From assembly GCA_011525915.1 (NCBI GenBank), contig WYBM01000021.1, positions 118,198 through 182,197 on the forward strand: 64,000 nt of DNA. Direction: 5' to 3'. This DNA is from Ardenticatenaceae bacterium. Its GTDB lineage: Bacteria; Chloroflexota; Anaerolineae; Promineifilales; Promineifilaceae. The position numbers and the translations under genes were made by a program. Within the stretch, counting starts at the first letter, position 1. Each line of letters opens with the position of its first letter. This document shows, piece by piece, positions 25,593 through 33,738 of the stretch. The notes beneath the pieces are model-generated. The model ran no database searches and was not told where the DNA came from. It saw only the letters and a program-made list of their open reading frames with translations.

Positions 25593-25709
25593 TTAGGTAA
25601 TCGGCAATAATCTTTCAAAAATGATGTCGCTTTAGGCGTTGCCAATTCCCCGAGTAAACCGCAGTTTACTCTCTTCAGACATTTTGAATTGTTTCTGCGA
25701 TTTACCTAA
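25593..25709. repeat. Two-hairpin palindromic element, copy 3 (inverted)
   Basis: TTAGGTAATCGGCAA ... TTGCCAATTCCCCGAG ... AAACCGCAG ... CTGCGATTTACCTAA. Stem A is shorter (GCAG with CTGC) than in copy 1, but still paired. Its terminal CCTAA supplies the stop codon of the lipoprotein gene 25706-26830. Confidence 0.8.
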
Positions 25710-26830
25710 ACACCGAAATCGTTAGGGGCCAGGATGGGTGCCGGGCAGTTAACCACAAAGCCATTGGGATGGGTATCTGGCACACCCATAAACTCTTCCA
25801 ATTCGCCCGCACTTAACGCTTCCCGGATTTCGGTGGATGAGCGTAATACTCGTGGCGTTACGCCCTCTGACCACATGAGCGCACGGTGGTCCCAGAAGGG
25901 GCTCCAGGCCGCCTGCCCGGCCTTGTTATCAAAGATGGCCGGTTGGAAGCCCATAACGCCGCTGCCTTCTATACCGTTGACAAAAATCCAAATCTCGTCG
26001 GTGGCGCCCAACGCCAATAACTTTTGGTTGGGGGCAGAGGCCGAGACACTCATCATAGGTGCCATGCCAGGCATAGACGTATCAGTGACAATATAGCGGC
26101 TGCCGGGAAAACATTGGTGCAGTTTCATAGAGACGGTCATCTTGTCCAGGTCAAGCGGTTCCATAAGCTGTCCTTTGCCCAGCGTTTCTTTCTTTTCGTC
26201 ATCCAGGGAAAGCTCACCACCCGGCCATTTGATGGCCGGATAGTTGACGAGGATACCAGTTTCTTCGAGTGTGATATGGCCGTCGTTAGCTGCCTGTTCC
26301 ACGGCCGTCACCGACTCTAACGTCAGGCTGGCATCACTCACCGTGACATTCTTGACATGAAACAGCGACGTAAAGTTTTCACCGACACTGGGCGACGTAC
26401 TGAGAACGGGAAAACGGCCGTCGCTAAACAGATAAATGGTTTCAGCCACTTCTTTGCCATTGGCTAACAAAGGTACAAAGACCAACCCCACTTCCTGGGC
26501 AAATGCCTGATCAGAGGTGTCTGTGCGAATAAAGTAGATGGGCTCACCGTCAAACCGCCCTTCATGCAGGCGAAAAGTCACTTTGCCAAACTGGCCAGTC
26601 CATTTATCAGTACTCAAGACAAAGTCAATGACATCTTTTACCAGGATTTCGGCGGCGGCTTCCGGCGCCGGTGTGGCCGTAGCCCGCGGTGCAACAGTGG
26701 TGGCGGGTGTGGCCGCTGAACCACCATTTGGGCCACAGGCGGCCAATAAAGCGCCGCCTGTGCTCAATGCGCTCAGCCGCAAAAACTGCCGGCGGGACAA
26801 AGCAGGGGGGGTGAGAAGTTTAGTTGACAT
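25706..26830 (-). CDS. Tat-exported lipoprotein of unknown function
   Basis: The 374-residue protein has a twin-arginine signal with SRRQFLRLSALSTGGALLAACG: RR motif at about 13-14 and a lipobox LAAC at about 29-32. An Ala/Thr/Pro linker follows (residues 38-60), then a beta-rich domain of about 300 residues (FRLHEGRFDGEPIYFIRTD ... PALSTSP-like strands ... WSEGVTPRVLRSSTEI ... NCPAPIL). It is probably anchored outside the membrane after folding in the cytoplasm. No enzyme family was recognised. The stop codon lies in a repeat element. Confidence 0.75.
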   Translation of the reverse strand: MSTKLLTPPALSRRQFLRLSALSTGGALLAACGPNGGSAATPATTVAPRATATPAPEAAAEILVKDVIDFVLSTDKWTGQFGKVTFRLHEGRFDGEPIYFIRTDTSDQAFAQEVGLVFVPLLANGKEVAETIYLFSDGRFPVLSTSPSVGENFTSLFHVKNVTVSDASLTLESVTAVEQAANDGHITLEETGILVNYPAIKWPGGELSLDDEKKETLGKGQLMEPLDLDKMTVSMKLHQCFPGSRYIVTDTSMPGMAPMMSVSASAPNQKLLALGATDEIWIFVNGIEGSGVMGFQPAIFDNKAGQAAWSPFWDHRALMWSEGVTPRVLRSSTEIREALSAGELEEFMGVPDTHPNGFVVNCPAPILAPNDFGV

Positions 26831-26894
26831 GCGGTTGTTTTCCTCCTATTTGTGGAAAGGGATACAGGTTGTAAGACAACACACAGCTATAAAC

Positions 26895-27014
26895 TTGACA
26901 CAGACGGGGGAGTATGCCACTATTACGCCCAGTCGCCGCTGTTCAGTTTATGAGCCGCGGACAAAGTGTTTAGCGCCCACACGCTCTGCCGGGAGTCTGG
27001 TGGGCGCTTTTTTA
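26895..27014 (+). ncRNA. Possible orphan small transcript
   Basis: TTGACA (26895-26900) with a weak -10 (CACTAT at 26918-26923, 17-bp spacer) lies upstream of a good plus-strand terminator (26972-27014), with no plus-strand gene between them. Together they would make a transcript of about 85-90 nt. The weak -10 keeps confidence low. Confidence 0.25.
26972..27014 (+). terminator. Rho-independent terminator, plus strand, no upstream gene
   Basis: AGCGCCCAC (26972-26980) pairs with GTGGGCGCT (27000-27008), followed by TTTTTT. Both neighbouring genes read on the minus strand, so the transcript it ends is unknown. Confidence 0.7.
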
Positions 27015-27086
27015 TTGTAGCTGATGGTGGGGGAAGGCAGTGTAAGCACGCCTACTTGCTGAGGACAAACGTCAAATAGCCAAAGC

Positions 27087-27926
27087 TTAATCTAGCAGCT
27101 TATTTAAATACCACTTACCTGACAATAAACTGCTGACATCTTTTCCCATTTCCCCGGCGGTGGGGTAACGATCCATGGGGTTTTTGGCCAATGCCTTGTT
27201 GAGAATATCATCCCAGGGCAGGCGAGATTGTGGCAGCGCCTCTTGGACGCTGGGGATGGGCTCTGTCAGGTGGGCCATGATTGTGCTGACCATCGTGTCT
27301 TTCTTAAAGGGGAGCTTGCCGGTGAGCATATAAAATAACACAATGCCCAGTGAGTAAACGTCAGTACGGCCGTCTAAATCTGCATCGCCCTGAATCTGTT
27401 CTGGGCTCATGTATTCCACCGTACCGATAAAGGTATTATCGGCCGTTAGACCCGGCGCTTCTGTGCTTTTAGCAATGCCAAAGTCAGACAAAAAGGCCTG
27501 GCCTTTTGAATCAAACAAGATATTGGCCGGTTTAATATCACGGTGAATAATGTTTTTGCGGCTGGCCTCATCCAGCGCCCCGGCCACTCTGTCAACAATA
27601 GGCGCAATCTCTTGCAATTTCATGGGGCCTTGTCCTAGTTGCTCTTCAAGTGTGCCGCCGCTCATAAAGCGCATCACAATATAAGATTGATCTCCCTGAT
27701 GCCCAAAATCATAGATAGGCACAATGGCCGGATGTTCTAAGGCGGCAATAGTTTCCGCCTCTTGCTGAAAGCGATCAAAAAAAGAGGGATCTTGCATAAG
27801 TTGGATGGCTAATACCTTAACAGCCACATCTCGCCTGATAAGTGGGTCATACCCCAGATATACGGCAGCCATACCCCCGTACCCCAACCGCTTGATAATT
27901 TCATATCGTCCAATTCGTTCGGTCAT
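27087..27926 (-). CDS. Serine/threonine protein kinase (Hanks type)
   Basis: The 279-residue cytoplasmic kinase domain carries GYGGMAAVYLG (P-loop), VAVKVL (catalytic Lys), HRDIKPANILFD (catalytic loop), SDFGIAKS (metal), GTVEYMSPEQ and DVYSLGIVLFYMLTGKLPF. No sensor or membrane domain follows. AAGGG eight bases upstream supports ATG 27926 (MTERIGRYEI) over a longer frame start. Confidence 0.93.
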   Translation of the reverse strand: MTERIGRYEIIKRLGYGGMAAVYLGYDPLIRRDVAVKVLAIQLMQDPSFFDRFQQEAETIAALEHPAIVPIYDFGHQGDQSYIVMRFMSGGTLEEQLGQGPMKLQEIAPIVDRVAGALDEASRKNIIHRDIKPANILFDSKGQAFLSDFGIAKSTEAPGLTADNTFIGTVEYMSPEQIQGDADLDGRTDVYSLGIVLFYMLTGKLPFKKDTMVSTIMAHLTEPIPSVQEALPQSRLPWDDILNKALAKNPMDRYPTAGEMGKDVSSLLSGKWYLNKLLD

Positions 27927-28103
27927 ACTAACTACCCTTGATAGATGCCTAGAAATCACTTCCCGGCTTTTGGGCGACAAAGCTACAATGCAGAACGTTT
28001 GCTACGCTCTGAACCAAGCCCTTACTTTACGGAAGCGCCCTTAATATGGTTTGGCCTGATTCTAATGCAAGGGGAGAGGGTGGTCAACATAAAAAGAGGG
28101 CAA

Positions 28104-28140
28104 GGGAGCGGCGATGGATGCATCGTCCATCGCCGCTCCC
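28104..28140 (-). terminator. Terminator for the nrfHA transcript
   Basis: A perfect 15-bp stem GGGAGCGGCGATGGA/TCCATCGCCGCTCCC with a 7-nt loop. On the minus strand it is followed by TTGCCCTCTTTTTATG, a slightly offset T-run. It lies about 150 nt beyond the nrfA stop codon. The 363-bp gap to the kinase start holds no other convincing gene. Confidence 0.6.
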
Positions 28141-28289
28141 GGCAAAATGCAGGCAAGTTTATCTGCTGATAGCAGAACCAACAGCCCCACAATGCCCATG
28201 TTGGTAAACAACAGTGGCCACTAAAATACCTGGGCTGACCAGAAAAAAGTAAGCACATGTATTGGCATGGTTTGGCCTCTTAAAATGCT

Positions 28290-29585
28290 TTACTCATTCT
28301 GATTGAGGCTCTTCTGAATCACTGTTGCCTCTAACTCTGCCTGACGAGCCAGGTTAATGGACTCCGCCAGGATGCGTGCTGCTTCCTGAGGGCTGTGGAA
28401 GCCAGTACTATTTTCTGAAGATATGAAGTCCCAACGAAGGCTGGCTGCCCGGTGAAATTGGAGAGCATCAACCAGGTCTTCATCAGTAGCTCCGGCCTCG
28501 CGTGCCAATACAATTGCATCAATAGCATCTAACAACGCTTCTTCACTGAGTCGCAGCAAGCCGGCTGTCGTATTTTGGATAATAAGAACACGCTCTCGTA
28601 AATCCTCTTCCGGAAAGTTGTGACAGGTCTGGCAGGATTGATTAATATGTTCCAAAGGGCTGCGCAACCAATGGTCAGACACTTTTACACTGCCTTCGCG
28701 CACAAAGGGCATATGGCAATCGGCACAGGCAACGCCTGAACGGCTGTGTAACCCTGTTGTCCATAATTCAAATTCAGGATGTTGAATTTTGATCATCGGC
28801 GCTCCGGTCTCGGCATGTGTCCAATCCTTAAAGCCATAGGTATCGTAATGTGCTTCAATGGCCTCTACTGTAAAACCCTGGCTCCAAGGAAAGGTTAATA
28901 CCTTTTCATCACCTAAAAAGTAATATTCCACATGACATTGAGCACAGACATAAGAGCGCATTTCCTGACGGGTCGCTTGGCTTAGATCAACGCCGCGAGC
29001 TTCCATCGCATTCCTAAAGGCAGGACGGGTGATAACAAGCTCCATTGTGTCTGGGTTATGGCAGTCTGCACAGGAACTACCGTAATGCAATTCATCTTTC
29101 AACTCATCATAGGGGGTGCTGTTAAATGTTTCCCAACCCATCTCAGCAATGAGTCGAGGTGCTTCGGCGGCGTGGCAGTTGATGCAAGCGCCCGGCTGAC
29201 TGACCAACTTAACGCGCTGCGTATTTTCCTGGTCAGTCTGAGCATAATAATGCCCTCGCTCTTCATTGTGGTCTTTACTGAAGGCATAACCGGCCCATAG
29301 GCGTATCATGGCTGGGTACGCCTCTAGTTTACTGTATGGTTCTGAACCACCATACGGTGTCTTACCATAATTAACCTCGGTTTGACTAAAAGAATCAAAC
29401 TGATGGGGAAAGTTTTGTCCCCACACGGCCGGATCAAGCTCTCCTTCTGGTATGTTTACGACACGGAGGGGGAATTCGAGCGCTTCCTGCTTGCGTTGGT
29501 TCACATTGACTAGCAGTATTGCTACAGCTACTGTTAAAACCGCCGCCAAAATAAAAACAAACACATATGTCACTTTTTGCTTCAT
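28290..29585 (-). CDS. nrfA: Ammonia-forming cytochrome c nitrite reductase, all-CXXCH type
   Basis: NrfA reduces nitrite to ammonium with six electrons outside the membrane. The 431-residue protein has a signal-anchor helix (about 7-26) and five haem motifs: CINCH 134, CADCH 172, CAQCH 214, CADCH 287, CQTCH 318. The active-site haem, usually CXXCK, is CINCH. Other catalytic residues are in place: Arg110 (NEERGHYYA), Glu220/Tyr221 (CHVEYYF), and Lys266/Gln268/His269 (IKIQHPE). AAGGAG ten bases upstream supports ATG 29585. It follows nrfH by 19 bp. Confidence 0.93.
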   Translation of the reverse strand: MKQKVTYVFVFILAAVLTVAVAILLVNVNQRKQEALEFPLRVVNIPEGELDPAVWGQNFPHQFDSFSQTEVNYGKTPYGGSEPYSKLEAYPAMIRLWAGYAFSKDHNEERGHYYAQTDQENTQRVKLVSQPGACINCHAAEAPRLIAEMGWETFNSTPYDELKDELHYGSSCADCHNPDTMELVITRPAFRNAMEARGVDLSQATRQEMRSYVCAQCHVEYYFLGDEKVLTFPWSQGFTVEAIEAHYDTYGFKDWTHAETGAPMIKIQHPEFELWTTGLHSRSGVACADCHMPFVREGSVKVSDHWLRSPLEHINQSCQTCHNFPEEDLRERVLIIQNTTAGLLRLSEEALLDAIDAIVLAREAGATDEDLVDALQFHRAASLRWDFISSENSTGFHSPQEAARILAESINLARQAELEATVIQKSLNQNE

Positions 29586-29604
29586 AATTAAAGCTCTCCT
29601 TAAT

Positions 29605-30066
29605 TTAGCGTCCATGTCCTACGTTGCCATGACAGGCCACACAAGATAGTGCCTCTTCTTCGTTAGAACGGTGAACATTACTGGTCAATGTTTCATGGCA
29701 ATCTATACAGTTTTCTTGGACCACATGAGCATTGAACTCCTTTATTTGAATAACATTAGGAAAGTTACCTGTGGTGAATGCCAAACTATGGTTCCAACCG
29801 TTTAGTCCCTTTACCACCCATTTATCAGGGAAGTTGTGGGGTGTATGGCAATCATTGCAAGTTGCCGCAGCCTTGTGGCTGGAGCGATTCCAACCATCAA
29901 ACTGTTCCTGCATCACGTGGCAATTTACGCAAGTATTGGGATCATCAGACAAGTAAGAAGCACCCTCAGCATAGCTGAAGGTGTATATGCTTAAGCCAAA
30001 CAGAACTCCCAACATTGCAAAAATGAATGAGCTCAGGTTGACACCTTGCTTTATATTACTTTTCAT
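29605..30066 (-). CDS. nrfH: Tetrahaem cytochrome c, NrfH quinol dehydrogenase
   Basis: The 153-residue NapC/NirT-family protein passes electrons from quinol to NrfA. It has one N-terminal membrane helix (FIFAMLGVLFGLSIYTF) and four haem motifs, CVNCH, CNDCH, CIDCH and CVACH; Met follows the first motif (CVNCHVM), as in NrfH. AAGGA nine bases upstream favours ATG 30066 over GTG 30072. It forms a two-gene operon with nrfA. Confidence 0.92.
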   Translation of the reverse strand: MKSNIKQGVNLSSFIFAMLGVLFGLSIYTFSYAEGASYLSDDPNTCVNCHVMQEQFDGWNRSSHKAAATCNDCHTPHNFPDKWVVKGLNGWNHSLAFTTGNFPNVIQIKEFNAHVVQENCIDCHETLTSNVHRSNEEEALSCVACHGNVGHGR

Positions 30067-30127
30067 ATCCACTTATCCTTCAATTCCCATCAGCCAGAAA
30101 CAGCATTTTGTTGTGCCTGTTTCGCCT

Positions 30128-30160
30128 GGGTCATTTTGAGCTTACATGACCCGAATTATA
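30128..30160 (-). promoter_or_regulatory. nrfH promoter -10 with inverted repeat
   Basis: On the minus strand a perfect TATAAT (plus 30155-30160) lies 89 bp upstream of nrfH with no good -35, as at activated promoters. Directly after it, GGGTCA and TGACCC (plus 30128-30133 and 30147-30152) form an inverted repeat over the expected start site, a possible operator. Confidence 0.4.
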
Positions 30161-30338
30161 CAGTTATGTTAATTTTCGTATTATGTCAGTGCGTAACATG
30201 AGTTAACCATTTGTGCACGGCCATATTTATAACCAGGGATTAGCAAAATGACCAACGGCCGTAACCGACAAAAATTTCCCCTGGTCGGCCAGTTTGAAGA
30301 GGAATCTCGCGCTCACCCTTGTCTTTGTACTGTCTAAG

Positions 30339-30368
30339 TTGGTTTAAGTGATAGGAAAAAGCTATACT
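30339..30368 (+). promoter_or_regulatory. Promoter of response regulator gene, possibly leaderless
   Basis: TTGGTT (30339-30344), 18-bp spacer, TATACT (30363-30368). Transcription would start at about 30375, next to the ATG at 30376. No Shine-Dalgarno sequence precedes this ATG, so the message may be leaderless. Confidence 0.5.
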
Positions 30369-30375
30369 TAATGGC

Positions 30376-31035
30376 ATGGCAAATTTGCGAATTCTTCTTG
30401 TAGATGATCATGAAGTTGTGCGGTTAGGTTTAAAGAGCCTGATTGAGCGTCATGCCGGTTTTGAAGTTGTAGCCGAAGCCGCCTCACAGCATGAGGCCGT
30501 GCAAAAGGCGCTGGCTTATGAGCCGGATATTGTGGTGATGGATATCCGGCTGGCCGGGGGCAGCGGCATTGAAGCTTGCGAGCAAATTATGACACAACGG
30601 CCGTCTACCAAAATTATCATGCTTACCTCCTATGCTGAAGATGACATGCTCTTTTCGGCCATCCGCGCCGGGGCTGTGGGGTACGTGCTTAAGCAGGTGG
30701 GCGGCAATGACGTCATTCGGGCCATTGAGTCTGCGGCTCGTGGCGAAGCCACCTTAGACCCCTCGCTGACCCAACGCATTTTTGACGAAATGCGCCGCTC
30801 CATTAAACAAGAAGAAGCAACGGCTTTTAACGAACTCACGACCCAAGAAATGCACGTGTTGGCGCTTATTGCTGAGGGGAAAACAAACCGGGAAATTGCC
30901 CAAGCCCTGTATCTGAGTGAGGGCACAGTGCGCAATTATGTCAGCGGCATTCTTTCTAAGCTGCAAGTTTCCAACCGGGCGGAAGCGGCAGCCTATGCCA
31001 TCACACACCGCCTGAAAGATTACTTGCAGAATTGA
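30376..31035 (+). CDS. NarL/FixJ-type response regulator
   Basis: The 219-residue protein has a receiver domain (LLVDDHEVVRLG, phospho-Asp in IVVMDIRL, Thr in MLTSYAE, Lys in VLKQVG). A LuxR-type helix-turn-helix follows (LTTQEMHVLALIAEGKTNREIAQALYLSEGTVRNYVSGILSKL). It is followed by its kinase with only 5 bp between stop and ATG. It is divergent from nrfHA across 309 bp, so control of nrf is plausible but not shown. Confidence 0.94.
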   Translation: MANLRILLVDDHEVVRLGLKSLIERHAGFEVVAEAASQHEAVQKALAYEPDIVVMDIRLAGGSGIEACEQIMTQRPSTKIIMLTSYAEDDMLFSAIRAGAVGYVLKQVGGNDVIRAIESAARGEATLDPSLTQRIFDEMRRSIKQEEATAFNELTTQEMHVLALIAEGKTNREIAQALYLSEGTVRNYVSGILSKLQVSNRAEAAAYAITHRLKDYLQN

Positions 31036-31040
31036 TCGAT

Positions 31041-32177
31041 ATGAGTGACGGCCGTACTTCTCATGACATCTTGCGCGCTTTGCATCAGGCGACGCTCTCC
31101 ATTGCCGAATTAGATGACTTGCATAAAGTATTGCAACGCATTGTGGATGCCGCCCGCGAATTGGTAGGCGCCCAATATGCCGCGCTGGGCGTGCCCAATA
31201 GTGACGGTTACCTGGAAGCTTTTATTCATAGTGGCATGCCCACGGACATCGTCGGCCAGATGCCACACTTTCCCCAGGGATTGGGTCTGTTGGGTGAAAT
31301 CATTCGCGGTCGTCAACCCATTCGTATCCCCCGCATTTCTGATGATCCCCGCTCGGTTGGTTTCCCCCCAGGGCACCCACCCATGGAGCCATTCCTGGGC
31401 GTGCCGGTGATGGCCGGTGAAGAGATGTTGGGCAACCTATATCTGACGAACAAAATTGACGCCGATGAGTTTTCAGCAGAAGATCAGGAGGTCGTAGAGT
31501 TTCTGGGCGCCCATGCGGCCGTAGCCATCCAAAATGCACGCCTCTATGAACAGGTGAGCCGCCTGGCCATTATTGAGGAACGAACCCGCATCGGCATGGA
31601 TTTGCATGATGGCATTATCCAGTCTATTTATGCCGTGGGGCTGACGTTAGAGTCTGCCCGGCTGGCGTTACCCGCCGCGCCAGATGAAGCAGATGCTATG
31701 CTGCAGAATGTCATTGAAGGATTAAATGTGACCATTCGGGACATCCGCAACTTTATCTTGGATTTACGGCCGCACCGGTTCCGGGGTGATTTACAGGAAG
31801 GGCTGGGCCGGTTGGTACGTGAATTTCAGGCAAATGCTATGGTGCCGGTGGATCTACAAGCGGATTCAAGTGATATGGCCACTGTGCCCACGGGCGTGGC
31901 GCGCGCTCTGTTTTTAACCACCCAGGAAGCCCTGGCCAACATTGCCCGCCATGCTCGTGCCAGTCAGGTGGAAATTTGCCTGGCGCGGCGCAACGGCTTT
32001 ATAGAAATGACCATTCAAGATAATGGCCGGGGGTTTGACATGGCTGCTCGCAACTATTCGGTGGGGCACGGCCTGTCAAATATGCGGGCACGGGCAGAAG
32101 ATTTGGGGGGGAAATTTGTGATTGAATCGACGCCGGATCAAGGTACGGCCGTTTACCTTACCCTGCCAGACCAGTAA
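31041..32177 (+). CDS. GAF-domain sensor histidine kinase (NarX/DevS-like)
   Basis: The protein has a GAF domain at about 20-165 and a HisKA_3 dimerisation domain with the phospho-His in ERTRIGMDLHDGIIQSIYAVG. A HATPase domain follows (NIARHARASQVE, IQDNGRGFD, GHGLSNMRARAEDLGG). There is no membrane segment, so it senses a cytoplasmic signal. The start is placed at ATG 31041, after the regulator stop; TTG 31032 would overlap it. Its partner is the NarL-type regulator just upstream. Confidence 0.92.
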   Translation: MSDGRTSHDILRALHQATLSIAELDDLHKVLQRIVDAARELVGAQYAALGVPNSDGYLEAFIHSGMPTDIVGQMPHFPQGLGLLGEIIRGRQPIRIPRISDDPRSVGFPPGHPPMEPFLGVPVMAGEEMLGNLYLTNKIDADEFSAEDQEVVEFLGAHAAVAIQNARLYEQVSRLAIIEERTRIGMDLHDGIIQSIYAVGLTLESARLALPAAPDEADAMLQNVIEGLNVTIRDIRNFILDLRPHRFRGDLQEGLGRLVREFQANAMVPVDLQADSSDMATVPTGVARALFLTTQEALANIARHARASQVEICLARRNGFIEMTIQDNGRGFDMAARNYSVGHGLSNMRARAEDLGGKFVIESTPDQGTAVYLTLPDQ

Positions 32178-32204
32178 TGGGTAACCATGGTCACCCATTA
32201 CTGG
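32171..32204. terminator. Shared palindrome holding both stop codons
   Basis: CCAGTAATGGGT and ACCCATTACTGG flank ACCATGGT-type centre, a 34-nt near-perfect palindrome. It contains the TAA of the kinase and the TAA of the convergent CBS gene, and fills the whole gap between them. There is no T-run, so termination would depend on the stem or on Rho. Confidence 0.6.
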
Positions 32205-32623
32205 TTTGCGTTTTCGGCCAGTTCTTCAGCGATAAATTCAAGAAAGTCTGTGACTGTAATAATGCCTACCAGGGCATCACCATCCACGACGGGCAGGGCA
32301 CCGAACTTGTAAATGGCCAGCATTTCCGCAGCGCGGTGTGCCGGCGTGTCTGGGGTGACGGTCACGGGGTTGGGGGTCATGCAGCTTGCGGCCGTGATTT
32401 TATCCAGCAGCTCTTCATCTTGCCAACGGCCGTGCAGCACCACAGGGGAATTGATAACCAGGCGCACATCACGGTCTGTAATCATCCCCACCAGCCGGCC
32501 ATTGTCTAACACAGGCAGTTGACGGCAGCCCTCTGACTTCATGACGCCAATGATGGCCCGCAGTGGTGTATCGGGTTTGACCGTACTGGGGATAATGGTC
32601 ATTAATTCATTGACAGTTAACAT
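32198..32623 (-). CDS. Tandem CBS-domain protein
   Basis: The 141-residue protein has two CBS modules: VNELMTIIPSTVKPDTPL ... RQLPVLDNGRLVGMITDRDV and ASCMTPNPVTVTPDTPA ... GALPVVDGDALVGIITVTDF. It resembles the CBS pair at 724-1191 in layout. Adenylate sensing is likely. It is convergent with the two-component kinase. Confidence 0.88.
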   Translation of the reverse strand: MLTVNELMTIIPSTVKPDTPLRAIIGVMKSEGCRQLPVLDNGRLVGMITDRDVRLVINSPVVLHGRWQDEELLDKITAASCMTPNPVTVTPDTPAHRAAEMLAIYKFGALPVVDGDALVGIITVTDFLEFIAEELAENANQ

Positions 32624-32724
32624 CGTATGATTACCTTTGCCCTTTTGCTTTAGTGTAATCGGTTACCAGGCAAAACCGACATTGATAAAAGTCATATGTG
32701 TGGCTGATCTTTCTCAGCAAGGTG

Positions 32725-33720
32725 TCAGTTCCAATTTGATTTTAATACGTGCATATAATTGGCCCTTTCAAAGGCTGCCGGGTCGGCTACGTTTTTCTGG
32801 CTCATACGGCCGCGCAACGGCCGTAATGACTCATGCCCGTGGGCATCTAGCCACGCATTTAATTCGGCCACTATCGTTTGAATATATGCCAGCCCTTCCT
32901 CCAGCAAAACGGAGGCCACCTGTGCCACGTGGGCGCCGGTCAGAATGCACTTTAACGCATCCATGCCGGAATGGACTCCACCTGTTACCGCCAGGTCTGC
33001 CGTCACATAGGGCGCCAATATGCCCACCCACCGCAGCCGCAGCCGCAGCTCTTCTGGCGTACTCAGATTCAGCGTGGGCACTACCAACTCCTGTGCCACA
33101 TCGATGTCTGGCTGATAAAACCGGTTAAACAACACCAAGGCATCGGCACCAGCAGCATCTAACTGGGTAGCCATGTTGGCCATGGCGCTGAAAAAAGGGC
33201 TGATTTTCACGGCGATGGGGATGTTTATCTCTTCTTTGATGTTGCGTACCAGGTTCAGGTACATCTGTTCTACTTCTGCCCCGGAGATATGTGGTTTTGT
33301 GGCCAGATGGTAAATATTCAGTTCCAGGGCATCGGCGCCGGCGGCCTCAATTAAGCGCGCATATTGCACCCAACCCCCACTGTAATACCCATTCAGACTG
33401 GCGATAATGGGTACAGACACCGCCTTTTTAGCCTGGTAAATGTGCGCCAGGTACCCACCAACGCCCTGGTTGTACCCCTCCATTTCAGGGATGTGTTGCA
33501 GCGCGTCCGGCAGCATCGTCTTATCGGTGTGGGTGATGTCATCCACACCCATATCGCGCAGTTCCACCTGCTCCTCAAACAATGAGGGCAGTACCACGGC
33601 CGCTATGCCTGCCGCTTCCATTTCCCGAATATTTTCAATCGTAGCCGAAAGGGGTGAAGCGGAGGCAATGATGGGGTTCTTCAGCCTCAGTCCCAGGTAA
33701 CTGGTTGTCAGATCAGCCAT
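32725..33720 (-). CDS. Dihydroorotate dehydrogenase-like flavoprotein
   Basis: The 331-residue TIM-barrel protein is of the DHOD class: YLGLRLKNPIIASASPLS, PIIASLNGYYSGGWVQYAR, ADALELNIYH, PIAVKISPFF (Lys), and TGGVHSGMDALKCILTGAHVAQVASVLL for FMN phosphate. It belongs to the 'DHOD-like' group often separate from pyr genes, so a role in pyrimidine synthesis is uncertain. GAGGAGG sits before ATG 33720; a longer frame upstream runs through repeats. Confidence 0.85.
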   Translation of the reverse strand: MADLTTSYLGLRLKNPIIASASPLSATIENIREMEAAGIAAVVLPSLFEEQVELRDMGVDDITHTDKTMLPDALQHIPEMEGYNQGVGGYLAHIYQAKKAVSVPIIASLNGYYSGGWVQYARLIEAAGADALELNIYHLATKPHISGAEVEQMYLNLVRNIKEEINIPIAVKISPFFSAMANMATQLDAAGADALVLFNRFYQPDIDVAQELVVPTLNLSTPEELRLRLRWVGILAPYVTADLAVTGGVHSGMDALKCILTGAHVAQVASVLLEEGLAYIQTIVAELNAWLDAHGHESLRPLRGRMSQKNVADPAAFERANYMHVLKSNWN

Positions 33721-33738
33721 GGTCCTCCTCGTGTAAAT

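Noticed and set aside
32637..33128. 163-residue plus-strand frame opposite the DHOD-like gene
   Set aside because: It has no domain and is rich in Arg, Pro and His as expected for an antisense frame; the minus-strand gene has a full TIM-barrel signature.
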